From Solobacterium sp. (GTDB taxonomy: Bacteria; Bacillota_I; Bacilli_A; Erysipelotrichales; Erysipelotrichaceae): DNA of 5,888 nt. The stretch spans positions 1 through 5,888 of the forward strand of contig JAEEHG010000083.1 of assembly GCA_016280695.1 (NCBI GenBank), in the 5' to 3' direction. Shown piece after piece: positions 1 through 5,442 of the stretch. The notes beneath the pieces are model-generated. The model saw only the letters and a program-made list of their open reading frames with translations, searched no databases and had not been told where the DNA came from. How positions within the stretch are numbered: the stretch's first letter is position 1; every line of letters begins with the position of its first letter. Made by a program: the position numbers and the translations under genes.

Positions 1-3
1 AGG

Positions 4-810
4 ATGAAATATGCCATATATTCAACAGCCGCACTGATCGCAGCCTATGCGCTGGGTGGACTGATCATTCATCTGTACCGGCGGCGGTCCGGCCGGCCGA
101 AGAAACGGATCAAATGTTTCCTGCTAGGGTTTCTGTGCGGCACGCTGATCCTGGGTACGGGAATCGGCATATGGGCTTCACGGTATTACCGGGCGGAAGA
201 TGTAACGGCAAGCCTTGCGGACAGCGCGGATGTGGATGTGGAAGCGATTCCGGAAGGCTGGAGGTTTGACGGCCCCGGCGATGAAACTGCCCTGGTGTTC
301 TATCCCGGCGGGATGGTGGAGGAAACGGCATACGCGCCGCTGCTGCACCGGCTGGCCGAAGAGGGCGTGGACTGTTTCCTGCTGAAGATGCCGCTGCACC
401 TGGCTTTTCTGAAGATAAACGCGGCCGCATCCATCATGGCGGCATATCCGTATGAAACCTGGCTGGTCGGCGGCCATTCCCTGGGCGGGACCGCGGCTGC
501 GTCCTTTGCGGCTTCCCATGCGGCGGAAACGGATGGCCTGGTGCTGCTGGCAGCCTATCCCACCGGAAAACTGCCTGATCTGAAGATGCTTTCCGTATAC
601 GGGACGGAAGACGGCTGTCTGGAACCGGAGGCCTATGAGGAAGCCCGGCAGTACTGGCCGCCGGATGCGGCAGAAACGGTGATCCCCGGCGGCAATCACG
701 CGGGCTTTGGCAGTTACGGGCATCAGAACGGCGACGGCCAGCCGGGCATTACAGCAGAACAGCAGCAGGCCGAGACCGTACAGGCCATTCTGGACCTGGT
801 CAAGCCCTGA
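4..810 (+). CDS. Membrane-anchored alpha/beta hydrolase
   Basis: Predicted serine hydrolase of the alpha/beta-hydrolase fold, 268 residues. Two hydrophobic segments (about residues 3-23 and 38-58) flank a short basic loop (RRRSGRPKKRIK, 26-37). The positive-inside rule puts that loop in the cytoplasm and the catalytic domain (about 85-268) outside the membrane. The domain shows the nucleophile elbow GGHSLGG with Ser159, a likely acid Asp203 in YGTEDG, and the catalytic His232 in GGNHAGFG. The FYPGG stretch (99-103) probably forms part of the oxyanion region. This layout matches a family common in Firmicutes, often loosely labelled carboxymethylenebutenolidase-like; the substrate is unknown. 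The start lies at the window edge, so the ribosome site is not visible and a slightly earlier start cannot be excluded. The next gene follows after 23 bases on the same strand, so co-transcription is likely. Fold and triad are confident, function is not. Confidence 0.88.
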   Translation: MKYAIYSTAALIAAYALGGLIIHLYRRRSGRPKKRIKCFLLGFLCGTLILGTGIGIWASRYYRAEDVTASLADSADVDVEAIPEGWRFDGPGDETALVFYPGGMVEETAYAPLLHRLAEEGVDCFLLKMPLHLAFLKINAAASIMAAYPYETWLVGGHSLGGTAAASFAASHAAETDGLVLLAAYPTGKLPDLKMLSVYGTEDGCLEPEAYEEARQYWPPDAAETVIPGGNHAGFGSYGHQNGDGQPGITAEQQQAETVQAILDLVKP

Positions 811-833
811 CATGGCGTAAACATAAATCTGAT

Positions 834-1850
834 ATGACACTGGAATCCGAACTGTTTTTAAAACTGAAACCCGACCGGGAAAAAATGAAAGCCTGCGGCT
901 TTGTGCCGGCAGGATCTGTTTCTGTTTTCCGCCGGACATTCATGGACGGCCAGTTTGAGGCCGAAGTGACCGTTGATGAAAAGGGCATGGTCAGCGGCCG
1001 GGTCATGGACACGGAGCTCGGGGAAGAATATGTGCTGGTGCACGCCCATGTCCGCAGTACATTCGCGGCCGAAGTCCGCAGTGAGTACCTCGAAATACTG
1101 GAGGAACTGGCCCGGACCTGCTTTGTGCCGAAGGATTATCTGAGCGCGCAGGCGGAATACGCGGCGGACCTGGTGCTGTCCCGCTACGGTGACCGGCCGG
1201 ACCGGCCATGGAAGAAGGAAAACGGCTACACGGTGATCCGCAACCACGAAAACCGCAAATGGTACGGCCTGATCGGGGAAATCACACTGGACAAACTGAT
1301 GTCGGAGGCGCCGGAAGAGAAATGTGAAATCCTGAACGTCAAGGTGCCGGAAGGGAAAATGGCAGAATACCTGGCCATACCGGGCATCTGGCCAGCCTTT
1401 CACATGAATAAGAAAAACTGGATTTCCGTACTGCTGGACAGCGGTGTGCCGGACGCAATGATCGCGCAGCTGCTGGCAGACAGCCGCAGCTTTACGGAAA
1501 CCCGCAAAGCCGATCTGGCCCCGTCGGACTGGCTGGTACCGGCCAACCCGGCCTACTTCGATGTGCTCGGGGCATTCCGGCAGAGGCAGACCCTCTATTG
1601 GCATACAAAAAAGAAGATGCAGGCCGGTGATACCGTCTACATCTACTACGCGGCCCCGTATTCCTGCCTCGTGGCGCGCTGCCTGGTGACCGGGCACGGC
1701 GATGACGGGGCAAACGCCCTGACCCTGCAGGAATTCTATGAGCGGGGCCGGTATCCGCTGAGCCTGCTGAAGGAACACGGGTGCCGGACAGTGCGGTTTG
1801 TGACCAGGCTGCCGCTGGAACTCAAGACGTTTCTGGACGAAACAAGATAA
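834..1850 (+). CDS. MmcQ/YjbR-family protein with C-terminal EVE-like domain
   Basis: A 338-residue composite protein of unknown function. Residues about 1-100 form an N-terminal module (FRRTFMDGQFEAEVTVD, then YVLVHAHVRSTF) that I recall next to YjbR domains in Firmicutes. Residues about 105-222 are the YjbR domain, with the typical NHENRKWYGLI (137-147), ILNVK (166-170) and PAFHMNKKNWISVLLD (187-202) blocks. Residues about 232-338 resemble an EVE/PUA-like domain: WLVPANP (233-239), Trp256, GDTVYIYYAAPYS (265-277). YjbR has a CyaY-like fold and is often annotated as DNA-binding on weak grounds. EVE-like domains commonly bind modified nucleotides, so a nucleic-acid role is possible but is inference. 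No clear ribosome site precedes ATG 834. The alternative Met18 (885) would cut into what I recall as conserved N-terminal sequence, so 834 is kept. The gene runs directly into the terminator at 1851. Confidence 0.85.
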   Translation: MTLESELFLKLKPDREKMKACGFVPAGSVSVFRRTFMDGQFEAEVTVDEKGMVSGRVMDTELGEEYVLVHAHVRSTFAAEVRSEYLEILEELARTCFVPKDYLSAQAEYAADLVLSRYGDRPDRPWKKENGYTVIRNHENRKWYGLIGEITLDKLMSEAPEEKCEILNVKVPEGKMAEYLAIPGIWPAFHMNKKNWISVLLDSGVPDAMIAQLLADSRSFTETRKADLAPSDWLVPANPAYFDVLGAFRQRQTLYWHTKKKMQAGDTVYIYYAAPYSCLVARCLVTGHGDDGANALTLQEFYERGRYPLSLLKEHGCRTVRFVTRLPLELKTFLDETR

Positions 1851-1884
1851 AAAAACCATGTGGTCCGGGGATCACATGGTTTTT
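1851..1884. terminator. Bidirectional intrinsic terminator between convergent genes
   Basis: Arms 1851-1865 and 1870-1884 form a 15-pair stem with a single G-T pair (1863/1872) and a four-base CGGG loop (1866-1869). The outer five pairs are A on the left and T on the right, so each strand ends its hairpin in a U run, as needed for termination both ways. It begins directly after the TAA of the YjbR-type gene on the plus strand and lies 11 bases beyond the stop of the nitroreductase on the minus strand. Position and symmetry make a shared terminator the simplest reading. Confidence 0.9.
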
Positions 1885-1895
1885 ATGTGAGAGGT

Positions 1896-2468
1896 TTAAC
1901 CGCGCTTGACGATCAGTTCATCCAGCGGACGCTTCTTGACGTGAGTGACGTTATTTTCGTCCCGCCGCGGCCGGAGGTCCCCGTCAGGCCCTACATCTTC
2001 AACGACACTGCCTTCGGTCGGCTTGCCGATGGCAACGACCAGCAGGATCTTCAGATTGTCAGCCAGCTTTGTGACGGCCCGCAGCGGGTTCTTGTCGAAG
2101 CTGCCGATCATCAGGCCGCCCAGGCCCTGTTCCGTGGCACTGAGCAGGATGGTCTGGGCTGCCACGCCGGCATCCCGCCACCAGGCCCACATGCGCTTGT
2201 CGATATCGGTATCCTGCAGAATGACGATAAAGCCGCTCGGGTTGATGCCCGGATACGGGCGGTCCTTGCCCCAGTGTGTGCACTTGGCAATGGCATCGAC
2301 TTCATCACGTTCCCAGGCAGTATAGAATTTCAATGCCTGGATATTTCCGGAAGTGGCGCAATAACGGCACAGTTCGACATAGTCACGCATGTCCTGTTCC
2401 GTCAGCTGATAGGATTCATCATAAGCTCTGAAACTGCGGTTCTTCAAAACAAGTTCTTTGATTGTCAT
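1896..2468 (-). CDS. Nitroreductase family protein (FMN-dependent oxidoreductase)
   Basis: A 190-residue single-domain flavoprotein, predicted to reduce nitro compounds, quinones or similar acceptors with NAD(P)H; cytoplasmic, no signal peptide. Family marks in order: the N-terminal KNRSFRAYD (9-17) with Arg11 and Arg14 for FMN phosphate; SGNIQALKFY (40-49), the usual serine-x-asparagine-x-glutamine patch; a long helix DAGVAAQTILLSATEQGLGG (99-118) followed by MIGSF (120-124); VVAIGKPTE (144-152); and the C-terminal HVKKRPLDELIV tail (176-187), which in relatives contacts the flavin. The start is supported by an AGAGGTGA ribosome site at 2482-2475, six bases upstream of the ATG. Length suits the short nitroreductases of gut Firmicutes. 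It diverges from the operon beginning at 2590, and the shared intergenic region holds a palindrome that could regulate both. The physiological substrate is not apparent. Confidence 0.92.
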   Translation of the reverse strand: MTIKELVLKNRSFRAYDESYQLTEQDMRDYVELCRYCATSGNIQALKFYTAWERDEVDAIAKCTHWGKDRPYPGINPSGFIVILQDTDIDKRMWAWWRDAGVAAQTILLSATEQGLGGLMIGSFDKNPLRAVTKLADNLKILLVVAIGKPTEGSVVEDVGPDGDLRPRRDENNVTHVKKRPLDELIVKRG

Positions 2469-2488
2469 GTTCGCTCACCTCTGCTTCC

Positions 2489-2517
2489 AAACTAACAGAT
2501 GATTAATATAGTTTCAA
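2489..2517 (-). promoter_or_regulatory. Candidate promoter of the nitroreductase gene
   Basis: On the minus strand a -35 box TTGAAA (2517-2512, five of six consensus bases) stands 17 bases from TAGTTT (2494-2489, three of six). The weak -10 is helped by an upstream TG one base away, making an extended -10 element. The predicted transcript start, about seven bases on, falls near 2482, right at the ribosome site, leaving a leader of about 14 bases. Read by eye and not tested. Confidence 0.5.
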
Positions 2518-2532
2518 GATAATAAAAGCAGT

Positions 2533-2551
2533 CCGGAAGAAGTTCTTCCGG
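2533..2551. promoter_or_regulatory. Perfect palindrome, candidate operator in divergent region
   Basis: CCGGAAGAA at 2533-2541 and its exact reverse complement TTCTTCCGG at 2543-2551 flank a single central G (2542). With a one-base centre it suits a dimeric protein site better than a tight RNA hairpin. Its centre coincides with the expected -35 position of the rightward promoter (-10 at 2565-2570), and it lies upstream of the leftward promoter. A repressor for the operon, or a regulator of both genes, would fit. On the minus strand the hairpin is followed by the weak T-rich stretch CTTTTATTAT, so termination of antisense transcripts is an alternative. Confidence 0.55.
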
Positions 2552-2561
2552 CCCGGGAATT

Positions 2562-2570
2562 TGTTATGAT
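2562..2570 (+). promoter_or_regulatory. Candidate extended -10 promoter of the four-gene operon
   Basis: TG at 2562-2563, one base, then TATGAT at 2565-2570 (five of six consensus bases) make an extended -10 element. The -35 region (about 2542-2548) is poor and is occupied by the palindrome at 2533-2551. This is a typical layout for a promoter that is repressed or needs an activator. The predicted start near 2577 coincides with the ribosome site. If right, the upstream ATG at 2566 lies inside the -10 box and cannot be the translation start. Confidence 0.5.
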
Positions 2571-2576
2571 GAAGGC

Positions 2577-2581
2577 GGAGG
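2577..2581 (+). promoter_or_regulatory. Ribosome binding site fixing the start at 2590
   Basis: GGAGG lies eight bases before ATG 2590. The longer in-frame start at 2566 has no such site and would place this GGAGG inside the coding sequence, so 2590 is preferred. Confidence 0.8.
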
Positions 2582-2589
2582 TGGACAGT

Positions 2590-3279
2590 ATGTTTACGGA
2601 AAAGACACATGCCTGGATAGCGGCGGAATTCTATGAAAAACTGACGGCTTCGTTCGGGGAGAGAGGAAAGAAGGCCTTTATCCACGGGACGCAGTACTAC
2701 GCGGAGAGCCGGGGCCGGCGCATGGCCCAGCGGGCGATCCGGGACGGGAAGGAACTGACCTACGGCACCTATATGGAATACGGTGAATGGGTCAATACGC
2801 AGGAAGTGAAGGATGAGGGCATCGAGAACCGTTCGACAATCGAGTCGCTTTCACCGGACCTGTCCATACACATCACCCAGTGTCCCTGGCATGCCCAGTT
2901 CAAAGCCATGGGCCTGATTGAGGCCGGTGATACCTACTGTGCGCATCTGGACAACTCGATCTGCCGGGGCTTCAACCCGTACATTGTCTATGAAGTGCCG
3001 AACACACTGCACAAGAGCGGGTTCTGCCGGCATATCATCCGCAATGCCGGCCTGAAGGAAGGCGAAGCCCATCCGAAAAAGATGGAATATGTGAAGGGCT
3101 TTGATTATCACTGCGCCAACTCCTTCTATGCCTATGCCGAAGTCACAAAGGCCGTGTTCGGAGCCGAAGGGGAACAGGTCTGCGCGGCAGTCATGGCTGA
3201 TTTCGAAAAGGAATACGGTCCGGAAATGACCGCTGTGCTGAAAGGATACGCGGATACCAACTTCAATGTCTGCGATTAA
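2590..3279 (+). CDS. L-2-amino-thiazoline-4-carboxylic acid hydrolase-like protein
   Basis: A 229-residue soluble protein that I assign to the ATC-hydrolase-like family (Pfam ATC_hydrolase). Supporting blocks, numbered from ATG 2590, are the central ITQCPWHAQF (95-104), the segment DTYCAHLDNSICRGFNPYI (114-132), and a later FCRHII (145-150). Cys98, His101, Cys117, Cys125, Cys146, His148, His174 and Cys175 are clustered Cys/His residues that could serve catalysis or metal binding. The family name comes from a few Pseudomonas enzymes that open the ATC ring on the route to L-cysteine; most Firmicutes members have no demonstrated reaction, so the name should be read as family membership only. Residues 1-70 are helical-looking and charged. 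The start is set by GGAGG at 2577-2581. It is first of a tight operon and is followed after 15 bases by hemolysin III. Family fairly sure, function open. Confidence 0.82.
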   Translation: MFTEKTHAWIAAEFYEKLTASFGERGKKAFIHGTQYYAESRGRRMAQRAIRDGKELTYGTYMEYGEWVNTQEVKDEGIENRSTIESLSPDLSIHITQCPWHAQFKAMGLIEAGDTYCAHLDNSICRGFNPYIVYEVPNTLHKSGFCRHIIRNAGLKEGEAHPKKMEYVKGFDYHCANSFYAYAEVTKAVFGAEGEQVCAAVMADFEKEYGPEMTAVLKGYADTNFNVCD

Positions 3280-3294
3280 GCGGGAGGTGTCTGT

Positions 3295-3948
3295 ATGACG
3301 GTTGTCCGGCGGCAGATCCGCATCCCGGATTATACGCTCGGGGAGGAACTGTTCAATTCCATTTCCCATGGCATCGGTGCCGGGCTGAGCATTGCGGCCC
3401 TGGTGCTGATGGTGGTCCGGGCGCAGGGGGCACTGGCCATAACCAGCGTTTCCCTGTTCGGTTCTGCCATGATTCTTCTGTATACCATATCGTGTATCTA
3501 TCACGCTCTTTCGCCGCGGCTCAAAGGCAAGGCTGTGCTGCGGGTGATCGATCACTGCAATGTATTCCTGCTGGTGTACGGCACCTATATCCCGGCTTCC
3601 CTGCTGGGGGTCGGCGGAACCGCCGGCTGGGTGCTGTTCGGCCTGGTCGGGGCTGTTACCGTCATCGGTATCGTGCTGACGTGTGTCGATGTGGACCGAT
3701 ACAGCCGGGCAGCGGTTGCCTGCCACCTGGTCAACGGCTGGTCGATGGTGTTCGGCATCCCGGCGCTGGTGGCCACCATGGGTCTGGCCGGGGTAGGCTG
3801 GGTCCTGGCGGGCGGCATCCTGTATTCGCTCGGCTCGGTCCTGTACGGCCTGGGGAAGAAGATCAGATGGATGCACAGTATTTTCCATCTGTTCTGCCTG
3901 GCGGCAACATTCTGCCAGTTCTGGGGCATTTACACATATCTTCTGTAA
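3295..3948 (+). CDS. trhA: Hemolysin III family (TrhA/PAQR-type) membrane protein
   Basis: A 217-residue integral membrane protein with about seven hydrophobic segments, the size and pattern of bacterial hemolysin III proteins, which belong to the PAQR/CREST superfamily. Conserved marks: GEELFNSISHGIGA (16-29) with Glu18 and His25; SCIYHALSP (66-74) with Ser66 and His70; IDHCNVFLLVYGTYIP (85-100) with Asp86; and the C-terminal HSIFHLF (194-200) with His194 and His198. In PAQR relatives a zinc ion is held by three histidines at these places, suggesting a metal-dependent membrane hydrolase. In E. coli the homologue YqfA/TrhA affects membrane fatty-acid balance; whether it is truly haemolytic is doubtful. 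A strong GGGAGGTG site (3282-3289) lies five bases before the ATG. It sits between the ATC-hydrolase-like gene and the phosphodiesterase in one operon. Identity is confident, role less so. Confidence 0.93.
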   Translation: MTVVRRQIRIPDYTLGEELFNSISHGIGAGLSIAALVLMVVRAQGALAITSVSLFGSAMILLYTISCIYHALSPRLKGKAVLRVIDHCNVFLLVYGTYIPASLLGVGGTAGWVLFGLVGAVTVIGIVLTCVDVDRYSRAAVACHLVNGWSMVFGIPALVATMGLAGVGWVLAGGILYSLGSVLYGLGKKIRWMHSIFHLFCLAATFCQFWGIYTYLL

Positions 3949-3954
3949 AGCAAT

Positions 3955-4425
3955 ATGAAAACAATCGGTATTATTTCGGATACACACAATCTGCTCCGGC
4001 CGGAAGTACTGCAGCATCTTTCCGCGTGCGATGTGATCCTGCACGGCGGTGACATCAGCGGCCCGCAGGTGCTTGTCCGGCTGCAGGACATTGCCCCGGT
4101 ATACGCGGTCCGCGGCAACAACGACGCGGCCTGGGCGGAGAACCTCCCGTATACCCGGGATTTTGAACTGGCCGGTCTGCGGGTTTTCATGACGCACAAA
4201 AAGAAAGACCTGCCGGCCGATCTGTCCGCTTATGACCTGGTTGTGTACGGGCATTCACACCGGTATGACCACAAGGTGCAGGGCCGTACCGTGCTGCTCA
4301 ACCCGGGCAGCTGCGGGCCGCGGCGCTTCAGCCAGCCGATCACCATGGCCATGCTGTATCTGGCGGCCGACGGGACATTCCGCATTGAGCGGGTTGAGAT
4401 CCCGCACCCGGGGAACAATACATGA
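3955..4425 (+). CDS. YfcE/MJ0936-type metallophosphoesterase
   Basis: A 156-residue calcineurin-like phosphoesterase, cytoplasmic, of the small YfcE/MJ0936 class, which hydrolyses phosphodiesters with a two-metal centre. All five expected blocks are present: SDTHN (8-12; Asp9 and His11 as ligands), HGGDISG (30-36; Asp33), RGNND (53-57; Asn55), MTHKK (79-83; His81), GHSHRYD (99-105; His100 and His102) and then LNPGSCG (115-121). Length is normal for the class. In many relatives the fourth block reads THGH or similar; here a KKK run follows His81, which is a modest variation. It starts six bases after the hemolysin III stop with only a weak ribosome site (GTAAAG), so translation coupled to the upstream gene is likely. 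Its TGA stop overlaps the next ATG. The physiological substrate cannot be read from sequence. Confidence 0.93.
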   Translation: MKTIGIISDTHNLLRPEVLQHLSACDVILHGGDISGPQVLVRLQDIAPVYAVRGNNDAAWAENLPYTRDFELAGLRVFMTHKKKDLPADLSAYDLVVYGHSHRYDHKVQGRTVLLNPGSCGPRRFSQPITMAMLYLAADGTFRIERVEIPHPGNNT

Positions 4426-4889
4426 TTACGCTCCGAAGGGTGACCGGGGAGGACCGGGGCCTGCTGTACAACGTATTTCAGAAGTTCCTGCACGAAATGA
4501 CCGCGTATTATGACAATCCCCTGGATGATGCGGGCAATTATGACTACGGCTGGTTTGACAGTTATTTCGAAGAATCGGACCGGGAGGCTCTGCTGATTTA
4601 CCGGGATGACCGGCTTGCCGGCTTCGCCATGCTGAACCGGGTATCTTACTTCGGCGGACAGCCGGACCATGTCATGGCGGAGTTCACAGTCTTCCCGCAT
4701 TTCCGCCGGCAGGGGACCGGGCGGGAAGCAGTCCGGCAGCTGTTCGCCCGCTATCCGGGCAGCTGGGAGATCAAGTACAACCGGCATAATCTGCCGGCAG
4801 GGCATTTCTGGACGGCGCTGACCGGACCATACAGCCCGGAAGTGCGGCTGTACAGTGAGGATGAAGCTGTCCTGCTGTTTACGGTCTGA
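4422..4889 (+). CDS. GNAT family N-acetyltransferase
   Basis: A 155-residue acetyl-CoA-dependent N-acetyltransferase. The N-terminal strand and helix (ITLRRVTGEDRGLLYNVFQ, 2-20) is typical of the fold. The core has a central strand LAGFAMLNRV (65-74), then MAEFTVFPHFRRQGTGREAV (85-104). This carries motif A, with Arg95, Gly98 and Gly100 forming the pyrophosphate-binding R-x-x-G-x-G loop for acetyl-CoA. A following strand WEIKYN (115-120) and an asparagine-rich segment (N120, N123) complete the fold. The acceptor (protein, small amine or antibiotic) is unknown. The ATG overlaps the previous stop as ATGA, so translation is probably coupled. It is last in the operon and ends 27 bases before a hairpin. 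Confidence 0.9.
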   Translation: MITLRRVTGEDRGLLYNVFQKFLHEMTAYYDNPLDDAGNYDYGWFDSYFEESDREALLIYRDDRLAGFAMLNRVSYFGGQPDHVMAEFTVFPHFRRQGTGREAVRQLFARYPGSWEIKYNRHNLPAGHFWTALTGPYSPEVRLYSEDEAVLLFTV

Positions 4890-4916
4890 AACAGAAACAG
4901 AACAGAATTTGTAAAA

Positions 4917-4944
4917 AACAGCACGCAATTAAATGCGTGCTGTT
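4917..4944. terminator. Intrinsic terminator-like hairpin after the GNAT gene
   Basis: Arms 4917-4927 and 4934-4944 pair over 11 bases without mismatch (core ACAGCACGCA / TGCGTGCTGT) around a six-base loop ATTAAA. An A run (4913-4918) precedes it. On the plus strand the tail is only TTGATATTT, so termination of the four-gene operon may be incomplete. On the minus strand the tail is a clean run of six T, although no minus-strand gene calls for it. The right arm abuts the -35 box of the next promoter, so an additional operator role for MarR is possible. Confidence 0.7.
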
Positions 4945-4971
4945 GATATTTCGGGACGGCCGGCGTATCAT
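4943..4971 (+). promoter_or_regulatory. Sigma-A-type promoter of the marR-ABC unit
   Basis: TTGATA (4943-4948) and TATCAT (4966-4971) each match the consensus at five of six bases and are separated by exactly 17 bases. It is the best promoter match I found in the window. The predicted transcript start is near 4978, just before the GGGAGG ribosome site, giving a leader of about 15 bases. The spacer contains ACGGCCGGCGT, a GC-rich near-palindrome that MarR could read. The -35 box begins in the last two pairs of the preceding hairpin. Confidence 0.7.
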
Positions 4972-4978
4972 ATCCTGC

Positions 4979-4984
4979 GGGAGG
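4979..4984 (+). promoter_or_regulatory. Ribosome binding site fixing the marR start at 4993
   Basis: GGGAGG lies eight bases before ATG 4993. The longer in-frame start at 4933 is in the loop of the terminator hairpin and upstream of the promoter, so it is rejected. Confidence 0.85.
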
Positions 4985-4992
4985 TATTGTTC

Positions 4993-5442
4993 ATGGATAT
5001 CGGATTCAGGATCAAGAAGATCAATGATCTGATGGAAAAGCAGGTCAATGCCATGCTGGAAGAGCTGGGCCTGACCTTTTCCCAGCATCATGTGCTGATC
5101 TATCTGATCCATCATGATAAAGAGCCGGTCAGCCTGAAGGAACTGGAGAAGCATTTCCGGGTAGCCCAGGCCACCATGGCCGGCATCGCGGTCCGTCTGG
5201 AAGCCAAGGGCTTTGTCGTCAGCAGAACAGATCCGGCCGACCGCCGGGTCAAGCGTCTGACCCTGACGGAACTGGGCCGGGAAGCCTGTGCCGTGTCCAG
5301 GCGGCATATGAAAGAACGGGAGGAAGCCCTGAAGGGCGTCCTCAGCGAAGATGAATACAGCTGCTTTGTCAGCTGCCTGGACAGGATTTACGAAGCGATG
5401 AAGCAGAATGCGGGGGGTGATGACGAATGCTGGAAACACTGA
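4993..5442 (+). CDS. MarR family transcriptional regulator
   Basis: A 149-residue winged-helix regulator, normal size for MarR. Residues 1-40 form the dimerisation helix and the start of the DNA-binding domain (GLTFSQHHVLIYLIHH, 26-41). The helix-turn-helix runs from VSLKELEKHF (46-55) to the recognition helix AQATMAGIAVRLEAKG (58-73). The wing carries the family signature DPADRRVKRLTLTELG (80-95). Residues about 96-140 complete the dimer interface and include Cys99, Cys124 and Cys128; Cys146 lies near the C-terminus. Cysteine sensing is possible but speculative. MarR proteins usually repress their own operon until a ligand or oxidant releases them; here the next gene is an ABC exporter, a standard pairing. 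The coding end overlaps the exporter start by 16 bases, so the two are produced together. Start at 4993 is chosen for GGGAGG at 4979-4984. Confidence 0.93.
   Translation: MDIGFRIKKINDLMEKQVNAMLEELGLTFSQHHVLIYLIHHDKEPVSLKELEKHFRVAQATMAGIAVRLEAKGFVVSRTDPADRRVKRLTLTELGREACAVSRRHMKEREEALKGVLSEDEYSCFVSCLDRIYEAMKQNAGGDDECWKH

Noticed and set aside
807..835. A possible promoter before the YjbR-type gene (CTGACA at 807-812, 17 bases, TGATAT at 830-835)
   Set aside because: The -10 matches only three of six bases and overlaps the start codon, so transcription would begin inside the gene. Read-through from the upstream gene 23 bases away is simpler.
858..1859. A 333-codon open frame on the minus strand opposite the YjbR-type gene
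   Set aside because: It is antisense to a gene with clear family motifs, and its composition is that of a shadow frame.
1860..2495. A 211-codon open frame on the plus strand opposite the nitroreductase
   Set aside because: It begins inside the terminator hairpin and mirrors a gene with clear FMN-binding motifs and a good ribosome site.
2851..4254. A 467-codon open frame on the minus strand, opposite the ATC-hydrolase, hemolysin III and phosphodiesterase genes
   Set aside because: It spans three well-supported genes, has low-complexity His/Gln/Arg-rich composition typical of an antisense shadow in GC-rich DNA, and shows no recognisable domain.
4230..4928. A 232-codon open frame on the minus strand across the phosphodiesterase end and the GNAT gene
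   Set aside because: It shows no domain resemblance and is antisense to genes with catalytic motifs.
4933..4992. A 20-residue N-terminal extension of MarR starting at 4933
   Set aside because: The ATG is in the loop of a hairpin and upstream of the best promoter; a strong ribosome site supports 4993.
5233..5268. Possible reassignment of the CGG codon, prompted by its heavy use
   Set aside because: CGG encodes the second arginine of the conserved D-x-R-R wing in MarR, the place where arginine is expected, so the standard meaning holds. TGA also behaves as a stop in several genes.
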